From: Homalodisca vitripennis
Lineage: Eukaryota > Arthropoda > Insecta > Hemiptera > Cicadellidae
Assembly (NCBI RefSeq): GCF_021130785.1
Contig: NC_060208.1
Coordinates: 55,951,001 to 56,015,000 of the forward strand
Length of the DNA: 64,000 nucleotides
Direction: 5' to 3'
Shown here: positions 47,201-57,235 of the stretch, piece by piece
Position numbering within the stretch: position 1 is the first letter of the stretch
Layout of the letters: every line of letters starts with the position of its first letter
Program-made: the position numbers and the translations under genes
Notes under the pieces: model-generated
Database searches by the model: none
The model's input: the letters and a program-made list of their open reading frames with translations, nothing else
What the model was told of the DNA's origin: nothing

Positions 47201-50196
47201 AAACACTCACCCACCAGCCTGGAGGTGTCCCGAGACGGCTCCACTCTCACGGTCTCTCATGGGAACACGGTCTCCTTCCTAGACTCTCAAACGTGAGTAC
47301 ACTCATGAAATTAACAATTTTTTCATTTTTTACTGTATGTTAAGTTTTGAGAAATTCCATCCATTCTATTCTCACAGCTTGATAAAATTATGGCACTCTC
47401 CCATATTATAGTAGAAATCTTACAATTTTAAAATTTTGAAAGATTTGTACATTTAACACACTCTGTATATGGTTAGTTATAATAATTATAACTAACCATA
47501 GTTAATTATTAACTTTTATTTATGCTTAAATGTTCAATATAATGTTTAACTGCTTTTAATGCTTCCTGCCAGCATAGTGCCCTCAGCACTACTCTCATGT
47601 TTTTATTTTTTAAATAATTCTTTTATTTTATTTTTTTTTTTACTTACAACTGGTTATTGATTATTTTTGCCATTCCAAAGAACCTCTACTGCAATCTAGT
47701 GGTGATTTCTTTACTGCAAGGACTATTGGCCGGTCTGATTTATGTTGAAGTCACCATTGTAATGACGTCACAAGCACTTGTCAACAACCACTTGTCAGCA
47801 TCCCTATCTTTGTATTTAGCAGAGTTTACGAACTCAAAAAGTATTGACAAACCTACCTACATTTTAATATTTCTAAAGAAATCAACCCCATTGAAGAATT
47901 GGGTTCTTTTGGAGCATTTTTTAAAGCTAAAATAATTTTAATGGGTTTCCTAGGATCGAATTAGTGGGGAGAGAGAAATAAAAAGTCACGTAGTACATGC
48001 CACACTGGTAATCTGTCTCACTTTGTATAATCCACTACAATAGTTGTACAGTTGCAGTTTGGTCAGTTAGCCGACACAGAGTTAAGTTTTCAACTGTTGC
48101 AGTCTGGAGGTGGTACGAGAGGTGCCAGTCGCCACACAGGTCAACTCAGCCTCTCTTCACCCAGACCACACAATCTTTGTCTGTGGTGGTGATGACCTCA
48201 AAATGTACAAGTTTGACTTCAAGACTGGTGCTGAGATAGGTAAGTGTCTCGGAATAGCAAGCACCAAAACTTATAGTTAATGCTTAGAGTTACAGTTAAC
48301 GCTTTGGTTGACTGTAGCAGCTATTGTAATAATGTTTTGCATGTGCATTTACTTTACAAAACAATGTAATGTCATAGTGATGATATATGTGAATGAGTAG
48401 AGTATGGACATTTTTTAGTATTTTTTTTTTTTTTTAGGAAAACAAAGAATAAACATAATTTAATTAATATTGTAATATTTCAGCTTAGACAATTTTTGCA
48501 GTAGTAGTTGCCCTCAATGTATTTGAAGTTTGCCCTATTTATTCTTTAGGGCAAATGTTACATGAGAGTTGATAAATAACATTTTTTTGTGCAATCCATC
48601 TTGCCAATTATAACGTTTCTGTGTAAAATTACTTTTGAATCAACTAACTGGTTGAATAATAATTTTGCAGTTACATTACTTTTTTTTCATGGTTATACGG
48701 TTTTTACAAGTATTAAGAACATTAGTGTTGCAGCACAACTCCAAATCCAGATATACTTATAACTATAAATTACAGATAAATTATTGATTTAAAAAATATA
48801 TTTTATATAACTTGATGTATGTTGAGATATGTATTAAAACAACAGGATAATGTTTACACGTTAGCTATGACGATCTTAAACCACTTTTATAAATTCATTA
48901 AAATAGTATGTTTTCATTTCCAGCAATAAGTTTTAGGCAGCAGGATCCATAATTGCACATTAACTGATATGTTTGAAACTTGAGGTTATATCCCTAGTAG
49001 ACCTATCAATCTAGGGGACCGAGGGGAAATCAGGGTTTCTGGTGGGGGGGGGGGGAGAGGAATAACAAGTCAAGGAGGGGTAGGCATTGGTTACCCAAAC
49101 GTGATACCAACATTCACACAAAAAACTTACAAGGAATTTTAGAGGTCAGAGTAGGGCTGCTGACTGCATATGGGGATAATTTAAAAGTTTTTCAGTATTT
49201 TTCCTATTTTTTAAATTTTTGGAAGAGTTTGTACCTCTATGTTGAAGTTTGATTGTCAGTTTTTTCCTCTATGCTGTCAGTCTTGTTTGTCAATATGCAT
49301 TTTATATGCACATCATGTTAATAAGTTATTCTTTCCTGTCTTGTGATTGGTCAAATTTTTCTGCATTGTACATTTCAAAATAAAGACGGTCTTTGTGTTT
49401 TGTCGTCATTATTGTAGCCATTTTGTATTTGAATTGTGTTTTATTTGGTTCTTCTGAAGCTTCTAGAACAATGGATTTACTTTCTGCAAGTTAAGTAGTT
49501 TTACCTTCGGACAATATGTGTAGTGTTTTTTTATTGTGTTAGAATGAAAAGTTCTCATACTGTGTAGTTTTTTACCTAGATATGGAATTTTATATTCCTT
49601 TTCTGTGTAAAACAAATGTGGGGGCCATTATCTTCTAGCTGAGAATACATTGTTGTTTCATTGTTTTAGACAGGTTTAATATGGTTAGGTGAGTTTGTAA
49701 TATTTAGTGAACATTAGTGATCAGCCTTTTAAAATTTTATATTTTACTGATCGGTACTATATCGAGGAATGTTGTACATTCGTCACCATTTGTTTTCGGT
49801 GCTGCTCCATGTTGTTGGCTGGAGGCACTACCGTTAGAACGTTCAACTTCTAAAAACCTTGTTTCGTAGCCAAAATAAAAAAAAATATTTGGTACATTAT
49901 AAGAAATTTGGCAATGGTTATTTCTTCAAAATAAACAGAAACATTGTTTACACATATGAGTACACAACAGCTAAATTTCAATTACAATGTAAAATACAGT
50001 TTTATACATACAAAATTATATACATATTTAGATTAGACAAATAAAATTTAATCAGAGTAAAATTCAAGTACCTGCATTCCTATATGGATAATATTTTGAA
50101 GTAAGGAGCAATATTGCTTATAGATATGAGCACAAAACAGATAATTGTCAGTTACAATGCAAAAAAACACAGTTTTATAAATGAAAAAAAGTTGTG

Positions 50197-50237
<41 letters not shown>

Positions 50238-52260
50238 TAGAATATTTTGAAACTAAGTCAGAATCACATTCAAGTGTCTGCGTTCCTCTCTGAATATTTT
50301 CAAGTTCTTGGTCTACTCTTCTCCACTACCAGAAGAATAATCTTCAAAGGAAACATCACTTGACCAAGCTTCAATGTCAGTTTCAAAAACGCCTTTATGT
50401 TAACTTTTATCACTATGACTCATTATGATAACTCAGTTGCTCATCCAAGCAGTGCCTAATGTGGCACTATCATGATATTGGTACATCAAAATAATCACAG
50501 AAAACAATAAATTGACTTATATTCAATCAAAACAACACAATAGGAAAACAACTACGTGACAGTTGCTTTGCACCAGCCCAACAAAGTAAAGTGCTCCAAC
50601 AAATTTGACAGTCAACTGCCGTCCGCCAAGTCTGATAGTCATCTGTTGTGCTCCACACTGAATGGTTCAGCTGGCGTATTTCTCATACTTCTCATAATCT
50701 TCCGAATCAGTGCTTTCAGTTCCATCAGTGCATAGAGGAATTTTTCCAACATTTATGGTAAAGTTACGTTTACTTTACAAAGAACGTAAATATTGAACAA
50801 ACTGTTTGTTTGCAACACAAGAAAATAAAATGATATTACAGTGTGACACTAGTTCTTAAAAGTGGTCCAAGTACATCGCACATGCGATGATAGCACTTAA
50901 AGGGTTCAATTGACTTCTATGATCATTATCTTTATTCTCGTATTCTTTGAACTAATCTCAAGTTGTATGAATAATTATTGGGATTTGTGTTACTTGTTTT
51001 ATTTGTTGGACTAACAGTTAACCTTAACATGATTGATCTGCCTTTGCATAGATTATGCTAGCTGTGAATGTACACAATATATCATTATAATTTAAAATAA
51101 CATTTTACATTCATATCATATTTACAATATTCACAAAATGACTATAAAAGTCATCTGAAAATATAGTAGATTACTCAATATGGTTCAGTATCTAGATTTT
51201 CAACTAAACTACCAAAAGTTTGTCAAAGAAGTAGTAGTATACTGTATTTTTCGACAGAAAAAAAGCATGTGTTCACACAAAAAGACTATGCGAAGAAAGT
51301 TTTTATTAATCAATATTTGTACAGAATGGAAATCTTCAGTATGTTATAAATAAGTGCAAAAATGGAAACATCCTGAGTCAGAAAACAAAGGCAAATTCGC
51401 ACACATATTTATCCTTTATGTGCCGGGATTATCATAGAAAATTAGATGAAAAAAGATAACTAAGACCCTTCTAGAAAAAACATCTTAAGGCAAAGTAAGG
51501 CTGGAAGGCATCTGTTCTGTTCCCCTCTCCTCCCAACCATCACCATCCAGGTATTGTTATACTAAGTTGTGACACTGCAAGTTGTAATATTGATTTTCCT
51601 CCAGTCTCCACTCACCTTCTGTGGTGTGTGCAACGTGTTGTGTGTAGCTGGACTATAAGTATGACGTAGGTGATTTCATCTTCACTTATCATTAAAAGTT
51701 TTTGTGTTTGCTTAATGCTAGGTTTTGGCACCTGACGAAGAGGACAGGTTCTACTTCTCGAAATGCAGTGTCCTGTTTTTATAATACATAACGATGGCTA
51801 ATATCCAAAATCCTTTAAATCACCCATTGTCTATAAAATGAACTATGAAGATGGCAGCGTTATTGTCAACTATATTTTCTTCCCCGTTTGTACATTAGGT
51901 TTGTGAGATAAACGTATGCTTTGGTGTCTTAATTTTTCAAGATTGAATAAAATTCTTGTCATCTCATTATTTTCTGTGTAGTAATCCTTAATTAAATTTC
52001 CTCGACTAAAAGTGAATGTTCTAACAATAATCGGAATCCTAATACCATATTCTTTGTTTGCAGAGTCATTCAAGGGACACTTTGGGCCGGTACACTGTGT
52101 CCGATTTTCCCCAGATGGTGAACTATACGCCTCCGGTTCTGAGGACGGCACTCTACGACTCTGGCAGACGACCGTGGGCAAGACCTACGGCCTCTGGAAG
52201 TGTGTGGAGGGTGCGGCAAGTCAGGAGATGAACACCATTCCGGAGGTGGTTGCCAGCTAA
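24761..52260 (+). CDS. Strap: Strap (serine/threonine kinase receptor-associated protein / unrip), complete
   Basis: STRAP is a seven-bladed WD40 protein that joins the SMN complex in cytoplasmic snRNP assembly and, in vertebrates, restrains TGF-beta receptor signalling. Seven coding exons (24761-24875, 25062-25201, 41802-41952, 45984-46108, 47180-47292, 48103-48239, 52064-52260) all have GT/AG borders and total 978 bp: 325 residues plus stop. It starts with the family signature [15 protein letters not shown]. Blades follow: GHKGAVWG (58-65), [19 protein letters not shown] (142-150), a divergent fifth blade, [20 protein letters not shown], and [15 protein letters not shown] (265-279) with [10 protein letters not shown]. 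The C-terminus after [11 protein letters not shown] is a short divergent tail, so the protein is about 25 residues shorter than vertebrate STRAP. Introns 1-6 are 186, 16600, 4031, 1071, 810 and 3824 bp; intron 2 is packed with transposons. No frame break is seen. AATAAA signals lie at 52400 and 53182. Confidence 0.97.
25062..25201 (+). CDS. Strap: Strap exon 2
   Basis: TTTTCAG acceptor, GTAATT donor. Encodes [20 protein letters not shown] and the second blade, ending ADFNAK. Ends phase 0 before the 16.6-kb intron. Confidence 0.96.
25660..26756 (-). mobile_element. TTAA-flanked 'Kolobok-like' transposon, internally deleted, copy 1 (Strap intron 2)
   Basis: A 1097-bp element flanked by TTAA on both sides (25656-25659, 26757-26760), with inverted ends GGGGACCAGGTAGTG and CACTACCTGGTTCCC. 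The minus strand encodes 120 residues of a transposase C-terminus (26159-26521). It carries only this 3' part of the gene between complete ends, so it is a deletion derivative. TTAA duplications are known for piggyBac and Kolobok; the GGG (not CCC) outer ends and the protein do not fit piggyBac, so Kolobok or a relative is the better guess. Right of the coding part (its 3' side, toward 25700) there are long A/T tracts. Confidence 0.75.
26159..26521 (-). pseudogene. C-terminal transposase fragment of the TTAA element
   Basis: The 120-residue frame reads [60 protein letters not shown], then a lysine-rich tail [28 protein letters not shown] followed by an IW-R-PK-like block recurs in the decayed copy at 22240, and this block appears in uncharacterised insect proteins annotated, as I recall, 'Mutator-like transposase'. 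There is no upstream catalytic part. Confidence 0.62.
27202..29220 (-). mobile_element. Unclassified transposon with eight subterminal 16-bp motifs (Strap intron 2)
   Basis: TGTTACGTATGTGACA or close variants occur at 27202, 27371, 27560 and 27583 (all plus), then at 29006 and 29030 (reverse complement), 29188 (plus) and, degenerate, 29205 (reverse). The motif is nearly self-complementary (GTTAC...GTGAC around ACGTA). The copies bracket a broken transposase-like gene on the minus strand. Clusters of one short motif at both ends of a mobile element usually serve as transposase-binding sites. I found no terminal inverted repeat, so 27202-29220 is a minimum span. Confidence 0.65.
27770..28913 (-). 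pseudogene. Transposase-like protein of the 16-bp-motif element, frameshifted
   Basis: The minus strand from 28913 encodes 154 residues, including [40 protein letters not shown] and [21 protein letters not shown] frameshift near 28480 moves on to [21 protein letters not shown] broken stretch at 28110-28290 is followed by [40 protein letters not shown] and [10 protein letters not shown] (28110-27900). FSDN-AGQFK...[11 protein letters not shown] resembles an uncharacterised insect protein family with a nuclease-fold look (aspartates at FSD and VDG), but I do not recognise a named superfamily. The N-terminus before 28913 is missing or lies in another exon. Confidence 0.55.
29221..32980. other. 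Strap intron 2, middle: no gene seen
   Basis: Very AT-rich sequence with only chance open frames (for example near 29802-30059 and 31684-31953, both dominated by AT-rich codons). No repeat family or structure is recognised. Confidence 0.5.
32982..33441. repeat. Four diverged tandem units of ~127-145 bp
   Basis: A common block (GAGYTTGYYTTATTGTYC, then GAT, then AAAATATATTATGTA) recurs near 32982, 33109, 33246 and 33391. Units also share ACTTCCGGCCCTTG and AATCTxxTTTTGATC. No coding sequence. Confidence 0.6.
34990..35600. repeat. Two diverged direct copies of a dispersed repeat
   Basis: GCCAAATTCCATGG, ATACACCATCATCAAACTCA and TTGTCTATATAGAAATGA (35017-35095) recur as GCCAAATCCCATGG, ATACACAATCATCAAACTCA and TTGTCTATATAAAAATGA (35476-35550). 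Possibly two 3' ends of one retroelement family. Confidence 0.6.
35760..35945 (+). pseudogene. hAT transposase C-terminal dimerisation fragment
   Basis: The plus strand reads [20 protein letters not shown] followed by [20 protein letters not shown]. This matches the conserved hAT C-terminal block (AERSFSxLKxIKxYLRSxMxxERLxxLALLS). It is a lone piece of about 50 codons in Strap intron 2. Confidence 0.75.
36917..36967. repeat. (CA)n microsatellite
   Basis: An uninterrupted CA run of about 25 units in Strap intron 2. Confidence 0.97.
38166..40638 (+). mobile_element. Full-length piggyBac element, inactivated (Strap intron 2)
   Basis: About 2.47 kb flanked by TTAA (38162-38165, 40639-40642). 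The inverted ends start CCCTGGAACCGTACACC on the left and CCCTGGAACCATACACC (reverse strand) on the right; one extra base may sit at the right end. A second motif (GTACACYGGGGTACTGWGTG plus CCCC) abuts the left end, recurs inverted at 38344-38375, and lies just inside the right end. The body carries a multiply broken transposase in the same orientation as Strap. Confidence 0.88.
38463..40369 (+). pseudogene. piggyBac transposase, frameshifted
   Basis: The start is near 38459-38463, with an acidic N-terminus ([10 protein letters not shown], then after a frame change [20 protein letters not shown], then [20 protein letters not shown]). The core DDE region reads [37 protein letters not shown] and [20 protein letters not shown], with the catalytic VDNWF (39610-39640). 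It continues [13 protein letters not shown] and ends in the cysteine-rich finger [34 protein letters not shown] (to 40369). At least six frame changes or stops are visible, so it makes no functional protein. Confidence 0.85.
40700..41800. other. Strap intron 2, right end: no gene; LINE-like 3' tail at 41570-41672
   Basis: GACCTGGTTGGACCTGTATT and, further on, GATGGTGTAATAAAGATATT followed by TTGACTTTGA resemble the 3' tail of a non-LTR element with a short repeat terminus. The rest is AT-rich intron. Confidence 0.4.
41802..41952 (+). CDS. Strap: Strap exon 3
   Basis: ATATAG acceptor, GTCAGT donor. Encodes [20 protein letters not shown] and the third blade, ending [12 protein letters not shown] plus one base. 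Confidence 0.95.
42044..42892. mobile_element. 833-bp fold-back element with 8-bp target duplication (Strap intron 3)
   Basis: The element occupies 42052-42884 and starts GGTAATTCTAAGCAATATAT; the right end is its inverse. TAAATTTT flanks both sides (42044-42051, 42885-42892). The arms run about 330 bp and meet near 42420-42600. The left arm carries an extra tandem copy of about 120 bp (GTTCCAATAGTCAATTAG at 42110 and again at 42198) absent from the right arm. The inner arms hold a GC-rich block with a GCAGCGC-GAA-GCGCTGC hairpin shared with the Merlin element at 13390. No coding sequence. The 8-bp duplication fits Merlin or hAT; the shared block favours Merlin. Confidence 0.82.
44065..44186. 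mobile_element. 122-bp hairpin MITE beside a (TA)n run
   Basis: GTATTTATTTCAATGTTTAG and onward (44065-44109) is the near-perfect inverse of 44142-44186 (one or two mismatches over 45 bp), with a 32-bp loop. A TA run begins immediately to the right. The size and hairpin shape fit a small MITE. Confidence 0.7.
44188..44236. repeat. (TA)n microsatellite
   Basis: TA run directly abutting the right arm of the hairpin MITE. Confidence 0.95.
45984..46108 (+). CDS. Strap: Strap exon 4
   Basis: GCATAG acceptor, GTAACA donor. Encodes [20 protein letters not shown] and [20 protein letters not shown] (fourth blade). Confidence 0.95.
47180..47292 (+). CDS. Strap: Strap exon 5
   Basis: TATGTAG acceptor, GTGAGT donor. 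Encodes [20 protein letters not shown] and [17 protein letters not shown] plus two bases. The blade is divergent, as in other STRAP proteins at this position. Confidence 0.94.
48103..48239 (+). CDS. Strap: Strap exon 6
   Basis: GTTGCAG acceptor, GTAAGT donor. Encodes [20 protein letters not shown] and [20 protein letters not shown] (sixth blade). Confidence 0.95.
49925..50310. repeat. Diverged tandem duplication (~190 bp units), with (TA)n at 50197-50234
   Basis: Unit 1 (ATATGAGTACACAACAG, CAATTACAATGTAAAA, ACAGTTTTATACAT, TTCAAGTACCTGCATTCCT) recurs as unit 2 (ATATGAGCACAAAACAG, CAGTTACAATGCAAAA, ACAGTTTTATAAAT, TTCAAGTGTCTGCGTTCCT). A TA microsatellite has grown inside unit 2. Confidence 0.65.
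50310..50912 (-). mobile_element. Possible decayed piggyBac-type element (Strap intron 6)
   Basis: On the minus strand 50912 reads TTGAACCCTTTAAGTGC, close to a TTAACCC piggyBac-type end. Downstream come acidic fragments ([20 protein letters not shown] and [20 protein letters not shown], then SGEE) that resemble an acidic transposase N-terminus. No catalytic region or right end is found. This is a weak call. Confidence 0.35.
51720..51790 (+). repeat. Retroelement 3'-end tag
   Basis: CACCTGACGAAGAGGACAGG, then TCGAAATGCAGTGTCCT, is a short imperfect hairpin of the kind found at the 3' end of LINE or Penelope-type elements. No coding part remains. Confidence 0.4.
52064..52260 (+). CDS. Strap: Strap exon 7 (C-terminus and stop)
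   Basis: TTTGCAG acceptor. Encodes [40 protein letters not shown] and the tail [15 protein letters not shown], ending at TAA 52258-52260. Confidence 0.96.
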
Positions 52261-54690
52261 GCCGACTCTACCCCTACCGACACATGTCCTTGCACCCAAC
52301 ACCTTCAGCTGAGGACATGCCAGCGTATGTCTAGTACGCTTCTCCTGATATATCTCAATCAAATGCAATTATCCCACTTGTGATATTAGAGAGAACCAGA
52401 ATAAAATAAAAGGAATAGATTTTTTATTAATTTTTTACCTTTAGATTTAATTTTAACACTTTTGAGCGCAGTGCTAAGTGTTACTCATTTCAAAACAAGT
52501 ATTTACTTTTTTAAATCAGAAAATATATTATTATTTTTTATATGTATATTTTATTCCATACATAAAAATTCAAAACTATTATTCTTAAAAATGATAAATT
52601 GGTTTTCTTATATATTGCTCAATGTTTCCTGTGTGTTATAGTATTTTTAATCAAAACCCAACACTAACTGACCTCCATGTATATTGACAGATTATAAAAG
52701 TTAAGACATTCCGTTTTTTTTGTTCTGCTTAATATCGTTTAGATTTAATGTGTTAGAATTTTTCATACCCTTACTACATAGTTCCAGAATACTTTTATAA
52801 ACCACTAAAATACATGTCTTGTGGTTTTTAATAATATTTTCCTACAAAAAAAGTACTTAAAACTGTAAAAATGTAGATATATAAATCATCCAGACTCCAT
52901 ATGTCATGTGCCTATAGCAATTATTTATTAGTCATCAGTCGCATTTGTTTATTTATTCATTTATTTATTAATGTAACCACACAAATAATTGTCACCTGTT
53001 ACAAGATCTGGACAGATCTCACCATTCTGTTGTGAACCTGAAGTTGTTAACTATTTGTAAACTCGAGGTAAATACTCTGTCTAGATTTGCTCGGATGTTT
53101 TGAGATATTTCTTGGCACTGTTTGACCAGGGTTGGTACCACTGTGGTCGATATTGTTTTCTTTTATTTATTGACTTCATTGAAATAAAAGTTTTGTTTGG
53201 AATTGAATTGTGTTTATAATCCTCCTTGTGTTTTATTATTTTCACTTGTTGGTTTAAATAGACCTTAGTCAGTAGTCTTCAGTACAATCTTTGATTGTAT
53301 TACTTACTTGGGAGATGAAACAATCATTTGGATTTGGTATGCTGAGCACTGGAGAGAATTTTCAGGTAGTTCTGAGGCCAACGCTTGGGCTGTATCATAT
53401 AACTTTGGTTGCTATCTGACCTCTCACTCCACAGATGGCAGTACTAGCACTTATTATTGTTGTGCTTCAATTCATTTGAATGAGTTACCTCTCGTGTAAC
53501 TAATACAAACAAAAGAACAACAGTTAAAGCTTTATTAACCATCTGTAGTGGTTGTCATGTATAAAATATAAACAGATAATATCCTTGACATATTCAAGAT
53601 AATGATTATGAAATGATATTTTAAGAATAAAATAAAATCTTGTGTCACAAAATATACAATAATTTCAGCTCGTAAAAATATTAACTTAAATTAAACTTAA
53701 AATATATATTAATCATTGTACATGGTGTTTTTAATACATTTTAAAATATAAAAGGCAAGTTAAATATCCTTAATTTTATTTTTACATGCAAACTTTTTCT
53801 TTAATCTAAATTTTTTACATAATTTCAACTAACACATGTCTCATATCGACAAGCAGTTACAACATTAATGATGTAGCCAGTTTGGAGAAGATTTTGTTAT
53901 TATCGTGCAAGATGCCGGTGGTGGGCCTTTATGTCAAATCCTGATTTGGGTATTAAATATTTTTGAAACTTGTTATTACCTATGTTCAAGCTAGTTTTTA
54001 ATCACTAAACACGTGCACAATCTCCAAAGGTCTCGGGGGATCAGACGTAACTGCTCCATCCAGCTTTGATTATTTTAATTAATTTAGGAACCAATAATAA
54101 ATTAATTATTTCCAACCATTTATACTCATTAATAAATTGTAGAATTCAATAAACCCAACTCACCTATAGCTCATATAAATTTTACCAAATCATCTGCCTA
54201 ACCTCCAGACCCCAAATTCACCTAATGTAGTAGGTATTTGAAATTTGTATGTTGCTTTGTCTAACCATCAAATTGAAGTGACAAGTAACCCCATCTTGCT
54301 CTGGAAGGTATGTTGTGACCATCCTGCGGTCATGTTCTCTAAAAAAAGACATGGGGGAATCCATAGATTTTCCAGTGGCCTCTAATTAGACTTGACCTGT
54401 TTGCTCAGCCCGAGCATACTGTCATTTATAGTGGTGTCCAAGCTAAGATTTTTGTATGATAAGCCTACTCACACACCAGCTTCAAACGCAACTGATAAAT
54501 AATCTGGGTGCCAATATAAAAAACCAGCCATTGACAGCAGCAGCATCCACACCCCCTTGAAGATGTTTAAAAAATGTTGATGCTGTCTTCAGATATCGGC
54601 GAATGTAGTGTAATTATGTGAAGGTGATCTGGCTCTAAAACCAACATTCACATTGAATCAAGACTTACCATCTTACCCATGTTATGTGTA
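52261..54690. other. Strap 3' UTR and intergenic, no further gene seen
   Basis: The Strap 3' UTR presumably ends after AATAAA at 52400 or, if longer, after 53182-53187. Beyond it lies AT-rich DNA with chance frames only (for example 53308-53499). Confidence 0.5.
52400..52405 (+). terminator. Candidate poly(A) signal of Strap
   Basis: AATAAAATAAAA, 140 bp after the stop. A second AATAAA occurs at 53182-53187, so alternative 3' ends are possible. Confidence 0.4.
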
Positions 54691-54699
54691 GAAAACTCC

Positions 54700-56590
54700 A
54701 CCATGTTGGGGGAAATTCAGAAAACCTCCCCCAATGAAGAATTCAAGTGGTCAAGGCGGCAAAGGCATATGATGTTTCTAAATCAATTAAATCTTGAAAA
54801 AACATTTCTAAAACTGCTTGGGATATCATCAACAGTACAAACAAATCATGCAACAAACAAATCAAATTAAAAAATGGTGACAAGACTTGTGAAGGATGCG
54901 AATGGTTCGCGTTGAGGTTTCGAATACACTTAATGGATTCTTCGGATCTGTTGCTTGTGAGCAAGGCCCTTGCCTTGGGATTGATAAGGAATCCCAAGAG
55001 GGAGACAGTGTCCAATAGCCTCACTGGCACTGGCACCTGTTGTTGAGGAAGAGCTTGAAAAATAATTCAGCAGCTCCCAGCCAAAATATCAAATGATTTA
55101 AATTTAATGTCGATGTGGCAAATAAAAACATGTCAAAGCGTATTGTGAAACCATTAACCCAATTAGTAAATTTTTCTTTTGAAAAAGGAGTTTTCCTCTT
55201 GCTCCTAAAAACCGTGAAAGTAAGCCTGATTTCAAAGAAAGATGATTCCCACTCCTCACACAATTACCGGCCTGTCTCAATTTTGATAGTTTTGAGCAAA
55301 ATATTCTAAAAACTTTTCTTGGTAAGAATGCTTCAATTTTTGAATAAGCACAACCAGCTATCTGAATATCAGTTTGGCTTCAGGAAGGGTAAGTCGACAA
55401 TAGACGCAGTTGTAAGTCTAGTTGATATGATTGTAGAGGGGCTAGAATGTCAGGATTTCACATTGAGTGTGTTCCTAGACTTATCGAAAGCATTTGACTG
55501 CGTTGACCATGTAACAATGCTTGACAAATTTGAATCTCATAGCATCCGAGGTGCGCCTCTCCAGTGGCTCAGATCATTTTTAAGCCACAGAACTCAAAAT
55601 TGTCCAGATCTCAAGCAAATTATCTGAACCAATTAACCTGAGCTATGATGTCCCACAGGTCTCAATCCTCAGTCAAATTCTCTTCCTGATCTATGTCAAT
55701 GATGTAGGTTCATCACTTCTGCATGGAAAACTTGTGCAGTATGCTGATGACACGACTCCCTGTTTCACTAGCAAATCAAAATTGATTCTGGAACAGCAGA
55801 GTTTTGTTGAGATCAACAACTGCGTCCAACATTTCAACAGCCTCAATCTTAAGACAAATTCTGCAAAATCCAATTTTCTAAATTTTGCTTTATGATCAGT
55901 AGACATATGATGAACCAGCTGACCAACTGTTATGTAGGCTGACACAATGCTTGAAGAAGTCTACTGTTCGAAATTCCTGGGAATATACCTAAATCGAGGG
56001 TTGACTTGGAATAATCACATCGATCACATTTGCTCCAAATTGGTCTCAGGCATTTATGTTATGAGATCTCTAGCCAAACACTGCCCTAGTCAGGATCTGA
56101 TGATGGCGTATTATGGCTTGATTTACTCCCATCTCACTTCGGATTGGTGTTGTGGGGAGCTTGTGCAAACAATCAATTTTTGAGTATTCAAGCTACAAAA
56201 ACAAGCGATCCGCATTGTCGCTCAGTTGAAATTTAGAGAGTTGTGTAAGAAAGCCTTAAAAAATTGCAACTGTTGACGCTGCCCAGTCTCTAGATCTTGT
56301 AATCAACTCTGTTTTGTACGTCTAAATGTGCCATGACGAATGGGCCGAGACATACATGCATATGAGACTAGAGGCAGAGATAACTACTGAACTGGTAGAC
56401 ACAGAACGGTGATTTATGAATGCTTGCTTTCACAGACAGGTGTTCATTTCATTAACAAATTACCATATTAAATAAAAAATGCTCCAATGACCAAGGTGTT
56501 AAAAACTCGTTTGCAATGCTTTTTAGTGTCACAAACATTTGATAATGTAGACGAGTTTTTAGCATATGATTGGGAGACCACCAATTAAAA
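54700..56590 (+). pseudogene. Jockey/CR1-like non-LTR retrotransposon, RT domain, decayed
   Basis: In successive frames the plus strand gives a linker (VVKAAKAYDVSKSIKS...AWDIINSTNK), then HNYRPVSILIVLSKIF (RT motif 2). It continues with QLSEYQFGFRKGKSTIDAVV, FTLSVFLDLSKAFDCVDHVT, VPQVSILSQILFLIYVNDVG and the catalytic VQYADDTT near 55740. The C-terminal part reads CSKFLGIYLNRGLTWNNHID and LVSQTFDNVDEFLAYDWETT, with a stop near 56587. Stops at several places (for example near 55310, 55627, 55893) and frame changes show it is dead. The endonuclease is missing. Confidence 0.85.
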
Positions 56591-56794
56591 AAATTGACTG
56601 CATCCGTCGCGGGATGTGGGAATTATTGGCAAATGAATGGATGTATGTAAATTTGCAAATTGTACGTTTGAATGAGATCTATTCTGGGGTGTATTACAAA
56701 ATTTTAGCAAGTAAAAAGTTGACTTTTGGCATGCGTTGTAGAATGTTCCATCAATAAAAATCTGATTTAATTTGTTAAAGAAATATCAGATCAC

Positions 56795-57235
56795 TAATGG
56801 GTATTGTGTAGTTCACAATACCATCTCTAGAAAATGTGGCTTCATCTCTAAATACCACCAAAGATAAAAATCCCTGACATCTTATGGTCTTCTAAAGAAA
56901 CCAGTTACAAGCTGGGAAGTCAGCAGCTTGTACATGCTGTAAATGATAAGGATAAAATTGCTGTTCTTTCAATATTTTCCATACTGTAGAATGAGGAACC
57001 TGTAATGTCCTAGCCAATAGCTTTGTACTTACAGGTTCTTCATAAACATGTTGTAAAACAGTTTCTTCTGACTCAGGAGTCTGAATTCTTCCATCTAAGT
57101 TTGGTAGTAAACTTCCATTTTCTGTATGTCTTCTTAATACAGCAGCATAAGATTTAGGATTTGGCTGTTGTCTGTTCGGAAATCCTTGATACAACTGAGC
57201 CGCTTCATACAAGCTTCCATCAGCCCGACTATAAA
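56795..57235 (-). pseudogene. DDE-type (IS630/Tc-like) transposase fragment nested in BEL/Pao
   Basis: The minus strand reads YEAAQLYQGFPNRQQPNPKS, YAAVLRRHTENGS, a helix-turn-helix VSTKLLARTLQVPHSTVWKI and PYHLQHVQAADFPACNWFL. After a gap it gives VFRDEATFSRDGIVN, with the first catalytic aspartate (56870-56800). This domain order belongs to an insect transposase-like family with a DUF4817-type N-terminus and DDE_3 core. Only the first half survives. Confidence 0.65.

Noticed and set aside
53308..53499. 63-residue plus-strand frame downstream of Strap
   Set aside because: No recognisable domain, no splice link to Strap, and it ends in ordinary AT-rich DNA.
54743..55036. 97-residue minus-strand frame
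   Set aside because: Antisense of the non-LTR element's linker, which is readable on the plus strand.
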